Below, piece after piece: positions 26,781-37,455 of a DNA stretch of 64,000 bases (positions are counted from its first letter, which is position 1; each line of letters begins with the position of its first letter). The stretch is from Serratia inhibens (GTDB lineage Bacteria; Pseudomonadota; Gammaproteobacteria; Enterobacterales; Enterobacteriaceae), in contig NZ_QYYG01000002.1 in assembly GCF_003591175.1 (NCBI RefSeq), positions 496,001 to 560,000 of the forward strand, in the 5' to 3' direction. The position numbers were made by a program, and so were the translations under genes. The notes below the pieces were generated by a model. That model saw only the letters and a list, made by a program, of their open reading frames with translations. It was not told the DNA's origin and made no database searches.

Positions 26781-26821
26781 CGGCGCAAACTCCTGATTGT
26801 CCTGAATACCAAACGAGCAAT

Positions 26822-26850
26822 AAAACGCTGCCTCCGGGCAGCGTTTTTTT
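26822..26850 (+). terminator. Intrinsic terminator after mepS
   Basis: AAACGCTGCC-TCCG-GGCAGCGTTT stem followed by a run of eight T residues. Confidence 0.93.
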
Positions 26851-27038
26851 TATCCGAAACGTTACGCTGATAAAAAACTCACCTATTATCATCAAACACA
26901 CTGTTTAAACGTTTGTCAGTGGAGTAGCTTGCGTAAATAAACAATGAATAATGACTGTAACACCGCCATTGGGATATATTAGGCGATCATTCGATAACAA
27001 AAACAGATTGATACGCTGTGCTCAGGAGGCAAAGGATT

Positions 27039-28625
27039 ATGGGCTTGAAAAGGGCATTTGCACGCCATGTTTCGCACAGACGACGCAGCCTGGCTAAAAG
27101 CAGCATTGTAGCTCTGGTATTTTTTATCCTGTTTACAGGTATTACGCTCTTCCTGATTAATCACCAACGCACGCAATATCAACGCACGGTCGAACAACGC
27201 ACAGAAAAATTCACCCTCGAAAATCTGGATAGTCTGACGGAAATCATGCAGCAACTGATGCCGTTGACGGAACGCTCCTGCGCGTCCAGCCAGCCAAATA
27301 TTACCTATCAGGCGGCGTTTAATTCCGGAGTGCGCAGCTTCCTGCTGGTGAAAAACGGTTTTGCTTATTGCTCCTCGGCTACCGGCGACATGATGCTGGC
27401 ACTGAAAAATATTTATCCGGAAATCGATCCGCGCCAGACGCGGGATCTCAAATTGCAGCAGGGCACGCCGCTGGTACCGGGAAAACCCGCAGTAGCCGTC
27501 TGGTTACGTCACCCCGGAGAGGAAAACACCGGCGTGTTGGCGACCCTGGATATCAACCTGATGCCCTACCTGCTGTTCGCTTCGCGTGACGCCCGCACAC
27601 CTGACATTGCCATTATTCTGGACGATCGCGCCCTGACTACCTTCAGTCCGAACCTGCTGCCGGTGAGCCAATTGCCGAACGACCAGGCCGATCGCTTGGC
27701 CATCCCCGGCACGCCGATGACGATTCTGTTTTATAACGAAACGCTGACGCCCAACGATATCCGCCTGACCCTGCTGGGCAGCCTGGTGCTGTCATTGATG
27801 ATCGGCATCCTGTGCTACTACATGCTGTTGCTGCGCCAAAGCCCCGAGCGTGCGTTGATGCGCGGCATCAAGCGCAATGAATTCTTTATCGAATACCAGC
27901 CGGTGTTCCATACCCGCAAAGATGCCGTCGCCGGGCTGGAGGCGTTGATCCGCTGGCAGCATCCGATTGAAGGGCGTATCCCACCAGACCTGTTCATCCC
28001 CTACGCCGAAAGCGAAGGGCTGATTGTGCCGCTAACGCGCCACCTGTTTCGCCTGATTGCCGAAGATGTGCCACGCCTGGCGACGGCGTTGCCAAAAGGC
28101 GCCAAACTGGGGCTGAACATCTCCCCTTCCCATCTTAGCGCACCGTCTTTCCATCAGGACGTGTACGAACTGCTGGCGCAACTGCCCGGCGACTACTTTA
28201 CGCTGGTCTTTGAGATCACCGAGCGCGGCATGGTGGAGGAAGCCAACGCGCTGGCGGAGTTTGACTGGCTGCACCAGCAAGGCATTGAAATCGCCGTCGA
28301 CGATTTCGGTACCGGCCACAGCGCGCTGATTTATCTGGAGCGCTTTACCATGGACTACCTGAAAATAGACCGTGGCTTCGTCAATACCATCGGCCAGGAT
28401 ACGGTTACCGCGCCGGTGCTGGACGCGGTGATCTCACTGGCTAAAAAACTGAAAATGCAAACCGTAGCGGAAGGCGTGGAAACCGCAGAACAATTGCACT
28501 TCCTGCAGGAACGGGACGTTAACTTTATGCAGGGGTATTATTTCAGCAAGCCGCTGAGCATCGACAACTTCGTGACATTCTGCAATAGCCAGCAGGTCGT
28601 TGATTATCAGGCGCAAAAAGCCTGA
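27039..28625 (+). CDS. pdeN: Cyclic-di-GMP phosphodiesterase, CSS-EAL type (PdeN/Rtn)
   Basis: The 528-residue membrane protein has a periplasmic CSS domain between two helices (about 22-40 and 243-265), with the CSS motif at 111-113 and another cysteine at 81, and a cytoplasmic EAL domain. The catalytic motifs are intact: EAL at 301-303, DDFGTGHS at 421-428, and KIDRGFV. It should hydrolyse c-di-GMP, with activity governed by periplasmic redox through the CSS cysteines, as in E. coli PdeC-type enzymes. I chose the ATG at 27039, which has AGGAGG nine bases upstream, over an upstream GTG at 27018. It is the Rtn orthologue by position between mepS and yejA. Confidence 0.94.
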   Translation: MGLKRAFARHVSHRRRSLAKSSIVALVFFILFTGITLFLINHQRTQYQRTVEQRTEKFTLENLDSLTEIMQQLMPLTERSCASSQPNITYQAAFNSGVRSFLLVKNGFAYCSSATGDMMLALKNIYPEIDPRQTRDLKLQQGTPLVPGKPAVAVWLRHPGEENTGVLATLDINLMPYLLFASRDARTPDIAIILDDRALTTFSPNLLPVSQLPNDQADRLAIPGTPMTILFYNETLTPNDIRLTLLGSLVLSLMIGILCYYMLLLRQSPERALMRGIKRNEFFIEYQPVFHTRKDAVAGLEALIRWQHPIEGRIPPDLFIPYAESEGLIVPLTRHLFRLIAEDVPRLATALPKGAKLGLNISPSHLSAPSFHQDVYELLAQLPGDYFTLVFEITERGMVEEANALAEFDWLHQQGIEIAVDDFGTGHSALIYLERFTMDYLKIDRGFVNTIGQDTVTAPVLDAVISLAKKLKMQTVAEGVETAEQLHFLQERDVNFMQGYYFSKPLSIDNFVTFCNSQQVVDYQAQKA

Positions 28626-28714
28626 TCTTTACATTACTTCACCCTGCGGCACGGCAGTGAATGTTATGCTGGCCGCAGACTTAACCGACTTATCAGCAGG
28701 AGCTTACCGTCAAG

Positions 28715-30523
28715 ATGTCCGTGCGCGTTTTTGCTGCCCTGGTGCTCTCAGCACTGAGTTTTGGCCTGCAGGCCGAAGCCCTCAATGAAAGCTACGCTTT
28801 CGCCCTGCTCGGTGAGCCGAAATACGCCGCCGACTTCAGCCATTACGACTACGTCAATCCGGCCGCGCCGAAAGGCGGCGATGTGCGGCTGGCGGCGATC
28901 GGCACCTACGATAACTTTAACCGTTACGCCTCGCGCGGCGTGGCCGGCGAACGCACCGACGCGCTGTATGACTCGCTGTTCACCACCTCGGACGACGAAA
29001 TAGGCAGTTACTATCCGCTGATTGCCGAATCCGCCCGTTTCCCGGCCGATATGCGCTGGGTTGAGCTGGATATTAACGCCCGCGCCCGCTTCCACGATGG
29101 TAGCCCCATCACCGCCGCCGACGTAGCTTTCACCTTTAACAAGTTTATGACCGAAGGCGTGCCGCAGTTTCGCGTGGCGTACAAAGGTATTAAGGTCAAG
29201 GCCATCTCCCGCCTGACGGTGCGCATCGAGTTCCCGCAGCCGGATAAAGACAAGCTGCTTGGGCTGTTCGGGTTGCCGGTGCTGCCGGAGAGTTTCTGGA
29301 AAGATCATAAGCTGAACGAGCCGCTGGCCGCGCCGCCGCTTGGCAGCGGGCCGTATAAGGTCGGCAGTTACCGCCTCGGCCAATACATTACCTATCAACG
29401 GGTACGCGACTACTGGGCGGCCAACCTGCCGGTCAATCGCGGCCGCTTCAACTTCGACAGCATCCGCTACGACTACTATCTGGATGACAAAGTGGCGCTG
29501 GAGGCCTTCAAGGCCGGTGCCTACGACTTCCGCATCGAGGGTTCGCCCAAAAGCTGGGCCACCCAATATCAGGGCGGCAACTTCGCCCGCAACTACATAG
29601 TCAAACAGGATGAAACCAACCAGTCGGCGCAAAATACCCGTTGGATGGCATTCAATATGAAACGCCCGCTGTTTGCCGATCGGCGCGTGCGCGAGGCGAT
29701 CACGCTGGCCTTCGATTTCGACTGGATGAACAAGGCGCTGTATTACAACGCTTATCAACGTACCAACAGCTATTTCCAGAATACCCCCTACGCCGCCAGC
29801 GGCTATCCGGATGCTGCCGAACTGGCGCTGCTGGCGCCACTGAAGGACAAGGTGCCGCCGGAAGTGTTCACCAGCATCTACCAACCGCCCTCCTCTGACG
29901 GCAGCGGCAACGATCGCCAGAACCTGCTGAAAGCCACCCAGTTGCTCAAACAGGCCGGTTGGGAAGTGAAAAACCAGCAACTGGTGGACAGCAAAACCGG
30001 CAAGCCCTTTACCTTCGAGCTGATGTTGCTGAGCGGCAGCAACTTCCAGTACGTGTTGCCGTTCCAGCACAATCTCAAACGGCTGGGGATCGAGATGCAG
30101 ATCCGTGAAATTGACGTCACCCAGTACACCCGCCGCATGCGCGAACGCGATTTCGATATGATGGCGACGGTTTATATGGCTATACCCTTCCCAAGCCCCG
30201 ATTTGAAAATACTCTGGGATTCCGAATACATTAACTCTAGCTATAACAGGCCAGGCGTGAGCGATCCTGCAGTTGACAGCCTGGTCAGACAGATTGCTGC
30301 CCACCAGGGCGACGAAAAAGCCCTGCTGCCGCTGGGGCGCGCACTGGACCGGGTGCTGACCTGGAACAGGTTCATGCTGCCGATGTGGTATTCCAATCAC
30401 GATCGCTATGCCTACTGGGACAAGTTCTCCACACCGGCTGTCCGTCCGGCTTACGTGATTGGCTTCGACAACTGGTGGTTTGACGTCAACAAGGCGGCGC
30501 GTTTGCCGGCCCGACAACAATAA
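28715..30523 (+). CDS. yejA: Periplasmic peptide-binding protein YejA
   Basis: The 602-residue extracellular solute-binding protein (family 5) has a signal peptide ending near LSFGLQAEA (about residue 23). It is the substrate receptor of the YejABEF importer, which in E. coli takes up microcin C and oligopeptides. The ATG at 28715 has GCAGGAG about 13 bases upstream. A 7-bp inverted repeat CTGCGGC/GCCGCAG (28644-28650, 28672-28678) lies in its short upstream region. yejB follows 10 bases after its stop, so the four genes form one operon. Confidence 0.95.
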   Translation: MSVRVFAALVLSALSFGLQAEALNESYAFALLGEPKYAADFSHYDYVNPAAPKGGDVRLAAIGTYDNFNRYASRGVAGERTDALYDSLFTTSDDEIGSYYPLIAESARFPADMRWVELDINARARFHDGSPITAADVAFTFNKFMTEGVPQFRVAYKGIKVKAISRLTVRIEFPQPDKDKLLGLFGLPVLPESFWKDHKLNEPLAAPPLGSGPYKVGSYRLGQYITYQRVRDYWAANLPVNRGRFNFDSIRYDYYLDDKVALEAFKAGAYDFRIEGSPKSWATQYQGGNFARNYIVKQDETNQSAQNTRWMAFNMKRPLFADRRVREAITLAFDFDWMNKALYYNAYQRTNSYFQNTPYAASGYPDAAELALLAPLKDKVPPEVFTSIYQPPSSDGSGNDRQNLLKATQLLKQAGWEVKNQQLVDSKTGKPFTFELMLLSGSNFQYVLPFQHNLKRLGIEMQIREIDVTQYTRRMRERDFDMMATVYMAIPFPSPDLKILWDSEYINSSYNRPGVSDPAVDSLVRQIAAHQGDEKALLPLGRALDRVLTWNRFMLPMWYSNHDRYAYWDKFSTPAVRPAYVIGFDNWWFDVNKAARLPARQQ

Positions 30524-30533
30524 GGGGTCAGCG

Positions 30534-31628
30534 ATGGCGGCTTATCTGATTCGCAGACTGTTGCTGATTATCCCCACCCTGTGGGCGATCATCACCATTA
30601 ACTTTTTCATCGTGCAGATCGCGCCCGGCGGCCCGGTCGATCAGGCAATTGCCAACATCGAGATGGGCCAGAGCAGCGGTTTTGGCGGCGGTGGCGCCGG
30701 TGAAGGCCTGGGGCACGCGCGGATCGGCGTCGGCAGCGCGACGGATAGCCAGTACCGGGGTTCGCGCGGGCTGGATCCGGAAGTGATTGCCGAAATCACC
30801 AAACGCTATGGTTTCGACAAACCGCTGCATGAGCGCTATTTCACCATGCTGTGGAATTACATGCGTCTCGACTTTGGCGACAGCCTGTTCCGCGGCGCGT
30901 CGGTGATGCAACTGGTGGGCCATAGCCTGCCGGTTTCCATCACTCTGGGCCTGTGGAGCACGCTGATTATCTATCTGGTGTCGATCCCGCTAGGTATTCG
31001 CAAAGCGGTGCATAACGGCAGCGCCTTCGATACCTGGAGCAGCACCCTGATTATCATCGGCTACGCCATTCCGGCCTTCCTGTTCGCCATTTTGATGATC
31101 GTGCTGTTCGCCGGCGGCAGCTACCTGGATTGGTTCCCGTTGCGCGGCCTGGTATCCAGCAATTTCGATAGCCTGTCGTGGTACGGCAAAATTGCCGATT
31201 ATCTCTGGCACATCACGCTACCGGTGCTGGCGACGGTAATTGGCGGTTTCGCCACCCTGACCATGCTGACCAAAAACTCGTTCCTTGACGAGATCCGCAA
31301 ACAATACGTGGTGACCGCGCGTGCCAAGGGGCTGGACGAAAACAAGATCCTTTATCGTCACGTATTTCGCAATGCCATGCTGCTGGTGATCGCCGGCTTC
31401 CCGGCGACTTTCGTCAGCATGTTTTTCACCGGTTCATTGCTGATTGAAGTGATGTTCTCGCTTAATGGGCTGGGGCTGCTGGGGTATGATGCCACCCTGC
31501 AGCGCGACTATCCGGTGATGTTCGGCACGCTGTATATTTTTACCCTGATTGGCCTGCTGTTGAATATCCTCAGCGATATCACCTATACCCTGGTCGATCC
31601 GCGCATTGATTTCGAGGCCCGCCAATGA
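30534..31628 (+). CDS. yejB: Microcin C / peptide ABC transporter permease YejB
   Basis: The 364-residue inner-membrane permease of the DppB/OppB type has an N-terminal helix ([15 protein letters not shown]), five further helices, and the coupling segment [24 protein letters not shown], contacting the ATPase. I chose the ATG at 30534, preceded by AAGGGG, which gives the exact length of E. coli YejB; an in-frame ATG at 30459 lies inside yejA. The stop overlaps the yejE start (ATGA at 31625-31628). Confidence 0.95.
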   Translation: MAAYLIRRLLLIIPTLWAIITINFFIVQIAPGGPVDQAIANIEMGQSSGFGGGGAGEGLGHARIGVGSATDSQYRGSRGLDPEVIAEITKRYGFDKPLHERYFTMLWNYMRLDFGDSLFRGASVMQLVGHSLPVSITLGLWSTLIIYLVSIPLGIRKAVHNGSAFDTWSSTLIIIGYAIPAFLFAILMIVLFAGGSYLDWFPLRGLVSSNFDSLSWYGKIADYLWHITLPVLATVIGGFATLTMLTKNSFLDEIRKQYVVTARAKGLDENKILYRHVFRNAMLLVIAGFPATFVSMFFTGSLLIEVMFSLNGLGLLGYDATLQRDYPVMFGTLYIFTLIGLLLNILSDITYTLVDPRIDFEARQ

Positions 31629-32650
31629 GCCGCTTAAGCCCGATCAACCAGGCGCGCTGGGCGCGCTTTCGCAGCAATCGCCGCGGTTACTGGTCGCTGT
31701 GGATTTTCCTGGTGCTGTTTATTCTCAGCCTGGCCGCCAATCTGATTGCCAACGATCGGCCACTGCTGGTGCGCTACGAGGGCCGCCTGTACCTGCCGTT
31801 CATGGTAAATTACAGCGAGACCACCTTTGGCGGTGAGCTGAATACCGCCACCGATTACCAGGATCCGTTCGTAAAGCAGCAGATCGACCGCCACGGCTGG
31901 GCAGTTTGGCCACCGATTCGCTTTAGTTACGACAGCATCAACTTCGCCACTGAAGTGCCCTTCCCCTCGGCCCCCTCGCGCCATAACCTGTTAGGTACCG
32001 ACGGCAACGGCAGCGACGTGCTGGCCCGCGTGCTGTACGGCTTTCGCATTTCGATGCTGTTCGGGCTGGCGCTGACGCTGTTTTCCAGCGTGATTGGCGT
32101 TTGCGTCGGCGCGATGCAAGGGTATTACGGCGGCCGTTTTGACCTGTGGGGTCAACGCTTTATCGAAGTGTGGTCGGGCATGCCGACGCTGTTTCTGATC
32201 ATTTTACTGTCGAGTATCGTACAGCCCAATTTCTGGTGGCTGCTCGGCATCACCATTCTGTTTGGCTGGATGAGCCTGGTAGGCGTGGTCCGCGCCGAGT
32301 TCCTGCGCACCCGCAACTATGATTACATCCGCGCTGCACGCGCTATGGGGGTGCCGGATCGGGTCATTATGTACCGACATATGCTGCCCAATGCGATGGT
32401 GGCGATGCTGACCTTTTTGCCGTTTATCCTCTGTGGTTCCATCACCACGCTGACCTCTCTCGATTTCCTGGGCTTCGGCCTGCCGATCGGCTCCCCGTCG
32501 CTCGGTGAACTGTTGCTGCAGGGCAAAAACAACCTGCAAGCGCCGTGGCTCGGCATCACTGCGTTCCTGGTGTTGGCGGTGTTGCTGTCTTTACTCATTT
32601 TTATCGGCGAAGCCATACGCGACGCCTTTGACCCCAGCAAGGCGCATTGA
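31625..32650 (+). CDS. yejE: Microcin C / peptide ABC transporter permease YejE
   Basis: The 341-residue second permease is of the DppC/OppC type. It has an N-terminal anchor, a periplasmic insert (about 45-130), then five helices with the coupling segment [31 protein letters not shown]. It pairs with YejB to form the channel. Its start overlaps the yejB stop, and yejF begins one base after its own stop, indicating tight translational coupling. Confidence 0.95.
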   Translation: MSRLSPINQARWARFRSNRRGYWSLWIFLVLFILSLAANLIANDRPLLVRYEGRLYLPFMVNYSETTFGGELNTATDYQDPFVKQQIDRHGWAVWPPIRFSYDSINFATEVPFPSAPSRHNLLGTDGNGSDVLARVLYGFRISMLFGLALTLFSSVIGVCVGAMQGYYGGRFDLWGQRFIEVWSGMPTLFLIILLSSIVQPNFWWLLGITILFGWMSLVGVVRAEFLRTRNYDYIRAARAMGVPDRVIMYRHMLPNAMVAMLTFLPFILCGSITTLTSLDFLGFGLPIGSPSLGELLLQGKNNLQAPWLGITAFLVLAVLLSLLIFIGEAIRDAFDPSKAH

Positions 32651-32651
32651 T

Positions 32652-34244
32652 ATGGCTAGCACTCCACTGCTTTCAATTCAGGATCTCAGCGTCGCCTTCC
32701 GCCAGGGAGAGCAGCTGAATCAGGTGGTCAACGGCATTTCGCTGCAGATAGAAAAGGCGGAAACGCTGGCTTTGGTCGGTGAGTCGGGCTCGGGCAAAAG
32801 CGTGACCGCGCTGTCGGTGTTGCGCCTGTTGCCTTCGCCGCCGGTGGTCTATACCGGTGGGGATATCCGGTTCAACGGAAGTTCGTTGCTGCATGCGCCG
32901 GAAGCCGAATTGCGCAAAGTGCGCGGCAACCAGATTTCGATGATTTTTCAGGAGCCTATGGTGTCGCTCAATCCCTTGCACACCATTGAGAAACAGTTGG
33001 CGGAAGTGTTGGCCCTGCACCGCGGCATGCGGCGCGACGTAGCGCGCGGGGAGATTATTCAATGCCTGGATCGCGTCGGTATTCGCAATGCCAAAGGCCG
33101 GTTGAAAGACTACCCGCATCAGCTCTCCGGCGGCGAACGCCAGCGGGTCATGATCGCCATGGCGGTATTGACCCAGCCCAAACTGCTGATTGCCGACGAA
33201 CCCACCACCGCGCTCGATGTGACCATTCAGGCGCAGATCCTGCTGCTGCTGAAGGAGCTCAAGCAAGAAATGGGCATGGGGCTGCTGTTTATCACCCATA
33301 ACCTGAATATCGTCCGTCGCCTGGCGGACAATGTGGCGGTGATGCGCAACGGCCAGTGCGTAGAGCAGAACAGCCGGGCAGGCCTGTTCAGCCAGCCGCA
33401 GCATCCCTATACCCAGCAACTGCTGGCGGCAGAGAATGTCGGCGATCCTCTGCCGTTGCCGGCGGACGCCGCCCCGCTGCTGAAAGTGGAAAACTTGCAG
33501 GTCAGCTTCCCGATCAAGCGCGGCTTGTTGCGCCGCACGGTTGATCATCATTACGCGCTGAAGGGGTTGAGTTTTGAGCTGAAAGCTGGGGAAAGCGTTG
33601 GGTTGGTGGGCGAGTCAGGGTCGGGTAAAAGCACTACCGGGCTGGCGCTGCTGCGCCTGTTGACCGCCAGCGGCGCTATCTGGTTTAACGGCCAGCCGCT
33701 GCACCAGTTCAGCCTGAAACAGATGCTGCCGTACCGCAGCCGGATACAAATCGTGTTTCAGGATCCCTACTCTGCGCTGAACCCGCGGCTGAGCGTGCTG
33801 CAAATTATCGCCGAGGGGCTTGAGGTTCATCAAAAACTGAGCGCCGAACAGCGCGAACAAAGAGTGATTGACGCTTTACAGGAGGTCGGATTGGATCCCG
33901 CCTTGCGCCACCGCTACCCTACCGAATTTTCCGGTGGCCAGCGCCAGCGTATCGCCATCGCGCGGGCGCTGATTCTGCAACCGCAGTTGCTGATTCTGGA
34001 TGAACCGACCTCCTCGCTGGATAAATCGGTGCAGGCTCAAATCCTGACGCTGCTGAAGTCGCTGCAACAGCGCCACCGGCTGGCTTATCTGTTTATCAGC
34101 CATGATTTGCAGGTGGTGCGCTCGCTGTGCCATCAGGTAATCGTACTGCGACAAGGGGAAGTGGTTGAACAAGGTGACTGCCAGACGATCTTTAACTCGC
34201 CGGCCGCCGCTTATACGCAGCAGCTGTTACAGTTGGCAGACTAG
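32652..34244 (+). CDS. yejF: Microcin C / peptide ABC transporter ATP-binding protein YejF
   Basis: The 530-residue protein carries two fused ABC ATPase domains, each with a Walker A GESGSGKS (about residues 42-49 and 318-325), signature motifs LSGGERQRV and FSGGQRQRI, and Walker B segments [12 protein letters not shown] and [12 protein letters not shown]. It energises YejBE. I chose the ATG at 32652, one base after the yejE stop, giving the E. coli-like length; a start at 32505 would lie inside yejE. yejG converges on it 8 bases later. Confidence 0.95.
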   Translation: MASTPLLSIQDLSVAFRQGEQLNQVVNGISLQIEKAETLALVGESGSGKSVTALSVLRLLPSPPVVYTGGDIRFNGSSLLHAPEAELRKVRGNQISMIFQEPMVSLNPLHTIEKQLAEVLALHRGMRRDVARGEIIQCLDRVGIRNAKGRLKDYPHQLSGGERQRVMIAMAVLTQPKLLIADEPTTALDVTIQAQILLLLKELKQEMGMGLLFITHNLNIVRRLADNVAVMRNGQCVEQNSRAGLFSQPQHPYTQQLLAAENVGDPLPLPADAAPLLKVENLQVSFPIKRGLLRRTVDHHYALKGLSFELKAGESVGLVGESGSGKSTTGLALLRLLTASGAIWFNGQPLHQFSLKQMLPYRSRIQIVFQDPYSALNPRLSVLQIIAEGLEVHQKLSAEQREQRVIDALQEVGLDPALRHRYPTEFSGGQRQRIAIARALILQPQLLILDEPTSSLDKSVQAQILTLLKSLQQRHRLAYLFISHDLQVVRSLCHQVIVLRQGEVVEQGDCQTIFNSPAAAYTQQLLQLAD

Positions 34245-34252
34245 CAGCGGGC

Positions 34253-34597
34253 TCAGAAAGGATATTGTGCGCTCAGTGGCTCGGCGATGGCGGCACCCAC
34301 GTTTTTTAACCGGCATAAGGTGGCGCTTTCATCGCAGCGGTGCACAAACAGGCAAGCTTCCCCTTCCCACTCCACGATGGCGCAATCGACCTGAATCTCC
34401 TGCAAAGACAGCTTGAGCTGTTGCATCACCTGCCAGGCGTCCGCCCCTTCATGGCTGAGCAGTTTCAGGCCAATCAGGTTGTTATCCTCGTCTATCCCGC
34501 TAAGCGGAATCGGTTCAACCTTGACGCCGGTAAAACCTGATAGCCAACGATAACTTTGCGGCAAGCGATGCACTACCGAAAGTTGGATACTATCCAC
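34253..34597 (-). CDS. yejG: YejG family protein
   Basis: The 114-residue protein has exactly the length of E. coli YejG, with matching start (QLSVVHRLPQSYRW), VEPIP, KLLS and the end CRLKNVGAAIAEPLS. It is soluble, without signal or membrane segments. Function is unknown. It is transcribed toward yejF, and a perfect 15-base palindrome (34631-34645) lies 34 bases upstream of its start. Confidence 0.92.
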   Translation of the reverse strand: MDSIQLSVVHRLPQSYRWLSGFTGVKVEPIPLSGIDEDNNLIGLKLLSHEGADAWQVMQQLKLSLQEIQVDCAIVEWEGEACLFVHRCDESATLCRLKNVGAAIAEPLSAQYPF

Positions 34598-34630
34598 ATG
34601 AAATCCCTAGTTTGAAAAGTGAAACAGTTT

Positions 34631-34645
34631 TTACCTGACAGGTAA
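34631..34645. promoter_or_regulatory. Perfect palindrome upstream of yejG
   Basis: TTACCTG-A-CAGGTAA, 7-bp arms around one base, 34-48 bases upstream of yejG, in a position suited to an operator. The cognate regulator is unknown. Confidence 0.5.
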
Positions 34646-35148
34646 CTAAGTTATAGCCGTTGAGAACCGACTCCGCCGCGCACATATGTTATTTAAATGT
34701 AAAATATGTGACAACCCATTAACCAGCCCCTGCGCTTGCTGATGTCGTACTGTTTTGGTGCTCCGCGCAATGTCATTTCACGCTATTTTGCGACTCAGCT
34801 CGCATTTTTGCGTTATATGTAACCCTTTCCCGTGGTGATCTCAACTCTTTTTTCTTGCAATACGGTTACTTTTCACTCTTCATAATTTTACATTGAAGAA
34901 ACATTTAACTTCGACAACCGATACCTGAAAATCAATCAACCAATTGATTTTAAATCATAATAAAACAAATTACAGACCATATTCAGGCAGAAATAATACG
35001 GTGAAGCCCTATAATTGCCTGAGCATGCCCTGCGCTTTTTTTAACAAAAAGCACACAGATTGCACGCCGCCCATTTAATTAGCGAACTTATATTTAGCAA
35101 CAAAATTCCCGTTGTCAGAAGGATGACTGGAAGGTTCGGAAAATGGCG

Positions 35149-35182
35149 TAACAAAGGCTCAGTGCCAGGCTGGCCTTTGTTA
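35149..35182. repeat. 10-bp inverted repeat downstream of bcr
   Basis: TAACAAAGGC (35149-35158) and GCCTTTGTTA (35173-35182), 14-base loop, 24 bases beyond the bcr stop. It may act in termination or RNA stabilisation of the rsuA-bcr transcript; there is no U-tract. Confidence 0.6.
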
Positions 35183-35205
35183 TGCAGGATAAAATCGCAG
35201 GAGGA

Positions 35206-36408
35206 TCAGGCTAGGTTGTTGCGTGGACGGCTGGCATACAAATAGAACAACACCGCTACGATGCTGCACAGCGCCATGGAGGAGACCATCGGCCAGGCGC
35301 TCTTGCCTGGTGCCATCGACAGTATCGCCCCCACCAGAGCACCGATGCTGAAGCGCAGCGTACCGGCCAGCGAGGACGCCGTACCCGCCATATGCGGGAA
35401 ATCATCCAGGATCACTGCCATGGCGTTGGACGAAATCATGGCGATACAGCCCAGATAAACCGCCACGCCGAGTACCAGCGCCCAGAAACCCAGGCCAATG
35501 GCGCTTACCGCCAGCAACCACAGCCCCATCGCCAACTGAACCAGCAGCCCCAGGCGGAACATGTTGATCGCGCCCCGCCGCCGAACGTTGCGGCTGTTGA
35601 TCAGGGTGGTCAGGAACAGAAACACGATATTCAGCGCAAAGTAGTAACCAAAATGCTGCGGAGAAACGTTATTCAATTCGATGTACACGAACGGCCCGGC
35701 GCTGAGAAACGAGAACATGCCGGCGAACGAGAAGGCGCTGGCCAACATATAGCTCAGCACGCGCTTGTGGCGGAACAGCGAGGCGAAATTGCCCAACGTG
35801 GTGCGCAGATGGAATTTCTGCCGCCGCTCTTTCGGCAGTGTCTCTTTAATAAAGAACGCCACCAGCAGCGAACCGATCAACGCCGCTGCGCCCATGGTCC
35901 AGAAAATCGCATGCCAGCTGAACCACAGCAGCAGCGCACCGCCGATCATCGGCGCCAGCAACGGCGCAATGGTCATCACCAGGATGACAAACGACATCAT
36001 GCGCGAAAACTCGTCCTTGGTGAACATATCGCGCATCAGGGCGTTAATCACTACGCTGGCCGCCGCCGCCGACAGACCGTGCAGGAAACGCAGGTTGATC
36101 AATTGCTCGATCGACTGCGCCATGGCGCAGGCACCACCGGCGATGGCGAAGATCAGCGTCCCCCAGAGGATCACCGGTTTGCGCCCTATGCTGTCCGACA
36201 TCGGCCCATAGAACAGTTGCCCCAGGGCAAAACCGAGCATATAGGCGCTGAGCGTCATCTGCACGCTGCCTGACTCGACGCCGAACTGCCTGGCTATCAC
36301 CGGCATACTGGGCAGATACATGTCGATGGCCAGTGGCATCAGCATGGAAAGCAGGCCCAGAATAAAAATTAAACCGAGGTGAGATGACCGGTTCTGTTGC
36401 ACGTTCAA
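35206..36408 (-). CDS. bcr: Bicyclomycin resistance / multidrug MFS efflux protein Bcr
   Basis: The 400-residue, 12-helix drug:H+ antiporter of the Bcr/CflA family has the N-terminal motif [21 protein letters not shown] and the [16 protein letters not shown] motif between helices 2 and 3 ([16 protein letters not shown]). It exports bicyclomycin and other compounds, and in E. coli also affects cysteine dipeptide export. It lies 24 bases downstream of rsuA in the same direction, as in E. coli, so they are probably co-transcribed. Confidence 0.93.
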   Translation of the reverse strand: MNVQQNRSSHLGLIFILGLLSMLMPLAIDMYLPSMPVIARQFGVESGSVQMTLSAYMLGFALGQLFYGPMSDSIGRKPVILWGTLIFAIAGGACAMAQSIEQLINLRFLHGLSAAAASVVINALMRDMFTKDEFSRMMSFVILVMTIAPLLAPMIGGALLLWFSWHAIFWTMGAAALIGSLLVAFFIKETLPKERRQKFHLRTTLGNFASLFRHKRVLSYMLASAFSFAGMFSFLSAGPFVYIELNNVSPQHFGYYFALNIVFLFLTTLINSRNVRRRGAINMFRLGLLVQLAMGLWLLAVSAIGLGFWALVLGVAVYLGCIAMISSNAMAVILDDFPHMAGTASSLAGTLRFSIGALVGAILSMAPGKSAWPMVSSMALCSIVAVLFYLYASRPRNNLA

Positions 36409-36432
36409 CGACTCCTTAATCAGCCGCAGCCG

Positions 36433-37146
36433 TTAGTCCTGTAAATGTGGCGCGCCCACGCTGGCGATTTCTTCTTCAGTCAGCGGGCGATATTCGCCCG
36501 GAGCCAAATCTTCATCCATCACGATGGCGCCAATCCGCTCACGATGCAGTTCAATAACCCGGTTGCCGACCGCCGCGAACATGCGTTTCACCTGGTGGTA
36601 ACGCCCTTCGCTGATGGTCAGACGCACCAGAGTGTCTTCAATTTTTTCCAGCTGCGCCGGACGGGTCAGATCTTTCTCATTATGCAACTGCACACCTTCG
36701 GCAAACTGCTGCGCAGTATCTTCCGCCAGCGGATGCTCCAGCGTGACCAGATAGGTTTTCTCACAATGATGTTTCGGTGAGGTGACGCGGTGCGACCACT
36801 GCCCGTCGTCAGTCATCAACACCAGGCCGGTGGTGTCGATATCCAACCGACCGGCGGCATGCAGTTTATAAGCGACCGGCTCATCGAGGAAATACAGCAC
36901 CGTCGGGTGATCGGGATCGTCCGTAGAGCAAACGTAACCCTGAGGCTTGTTGAGCATGAAATAGCGTGGGCCGCTCAACTGTTGCAGCGGATTGCCGTCA
37001 AACGCCACTTCCTGTTCCGGGGTCAGTTTGACAGCCCCGCTCTTCACCACTTCACCGTCCACGGTGACGCGCTTTGCCCGAAGTTCACGCGCTACCAGAG
37101 CGCGGCTAACACCTAACTGCTGAGATAAAAACTTGTCCAGTCGCAT
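36433..37146 (-). CDS. rsuA: 16S rRNA pseudouridine(516) synthase
   Basis: The roughly 237-residue RsuA-family enzyme converts U516 of 16S rRNA to pseudouridine. An S4 RNA-binding domain ([22 protein letters not shown], 1-60) is followed by the catalytic domain with [19 protein letters not shown], containing the active-site aspartate. I chose the ATG at 37146 because it opens the S4 domain as in E. coli; an in-frame ATG at 37314 would add 56 unconserved residues. Confidence 0.94.
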   Translation of the reverse strand: MRLDKFLSQQLGVSRALVARELRAKRVTVDGEVVKSGAVKLTPEQEVAFDGNPLQQLSGPRYFMLNKPQGYVCSTDDPDHPTVLYFLDEPVAYKLHAAGRLDIDTTGLVLMTDDGQWSHRVTSPKHHCEKTYLVTLEHPLAEDTAQQFAEGVQLHNEKDLTRPAQLEKIEDTLVRLTISEGRYHQVKRMFAAVGNRVIELHRERIGAIVMDEDLAPGEYRPLTEEEIASVGAPHLQD

Positions 37147-37455
37147 TGAATCTGCTTTGCCTGTCGTTGTTATGATCGCATTGATCGTATTGCTAAAATA
37201 TGACGCCCGCCGTTGCACCAGGTGCAACAGGGCAGGTTCGGAGAGGGGGAAACAGCGATTACTGTCACGGGAGTATAGCGGCGGAAACGGCCCCCTGACA
37301 GAGGTAATTTCCACGCTTCTCGCACCTCATGCGCTCAGAAGGCATAATAATAGAAATTTTTTAGCCGCCTGAGGCGTAAAATGTCACTGTTTCTGTGGGA
37401 TCAAAGGTTGCAAAACCTGTTCCCGGCGGCCCATTTCAACCAACGGCGTTAATTC
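37147..37455. promoter_or_regulatory. rsuA-radD divergent promoter region
   Basis: A 309-base gap with no gene. It contains the perfect odd palindrome GTTGCACC-A-GGTGCAAC (37212-37228), described separately. Confidence 0.5.
37212..37228. promoter_or_regulatory. Perfect 17-bp palindrome upstream of rsuA
   Basis: GTTGCACC-A-GGTGCAAC, 8-bp arms about one base, 66-82 bases upstream of rsuA. The half-site resembles NtrC sites (GCACC/GGTGC), but the spacing is far too short for NtrC. The regulator is unknown. Confidence 0.5.

Larger units (their letters stand above)
34598..35205. other. AT-rich 608-bp intergenic region between yejG and bcr
   Basis: I find no convincing protein gene. The region contains several inverted repeats: TTACCTG-A-CAGGTAA (34631-34645), CACATAT/ATATGTG (34681-34687, 34704-34710), AAAATCAAT/ATTGATTTT (34928-34936, 34943-34951), GCTTTTT/AAAAAGC (35034-35040, 35046-35052) and TAACAAAGGC/GCCTTTGTTA (35149-35182). 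A TATAAT hexamer occurs at 35010-35015. It may hold a small RNA or be degraded sequence. Confidence 0.5.

Noticed and set aside
28748..30520. 590-codon open frame antisense to yejA
   Set aside because: It covers almost exactly yejA on the other strand, with composition typical of a shadow frame and no family motifs.
35060..35245. 61-codon frame before and into the end of bcr
   Set aside because: It overlaps the bcr stop, has no ribosome site, and has no recognisable features.
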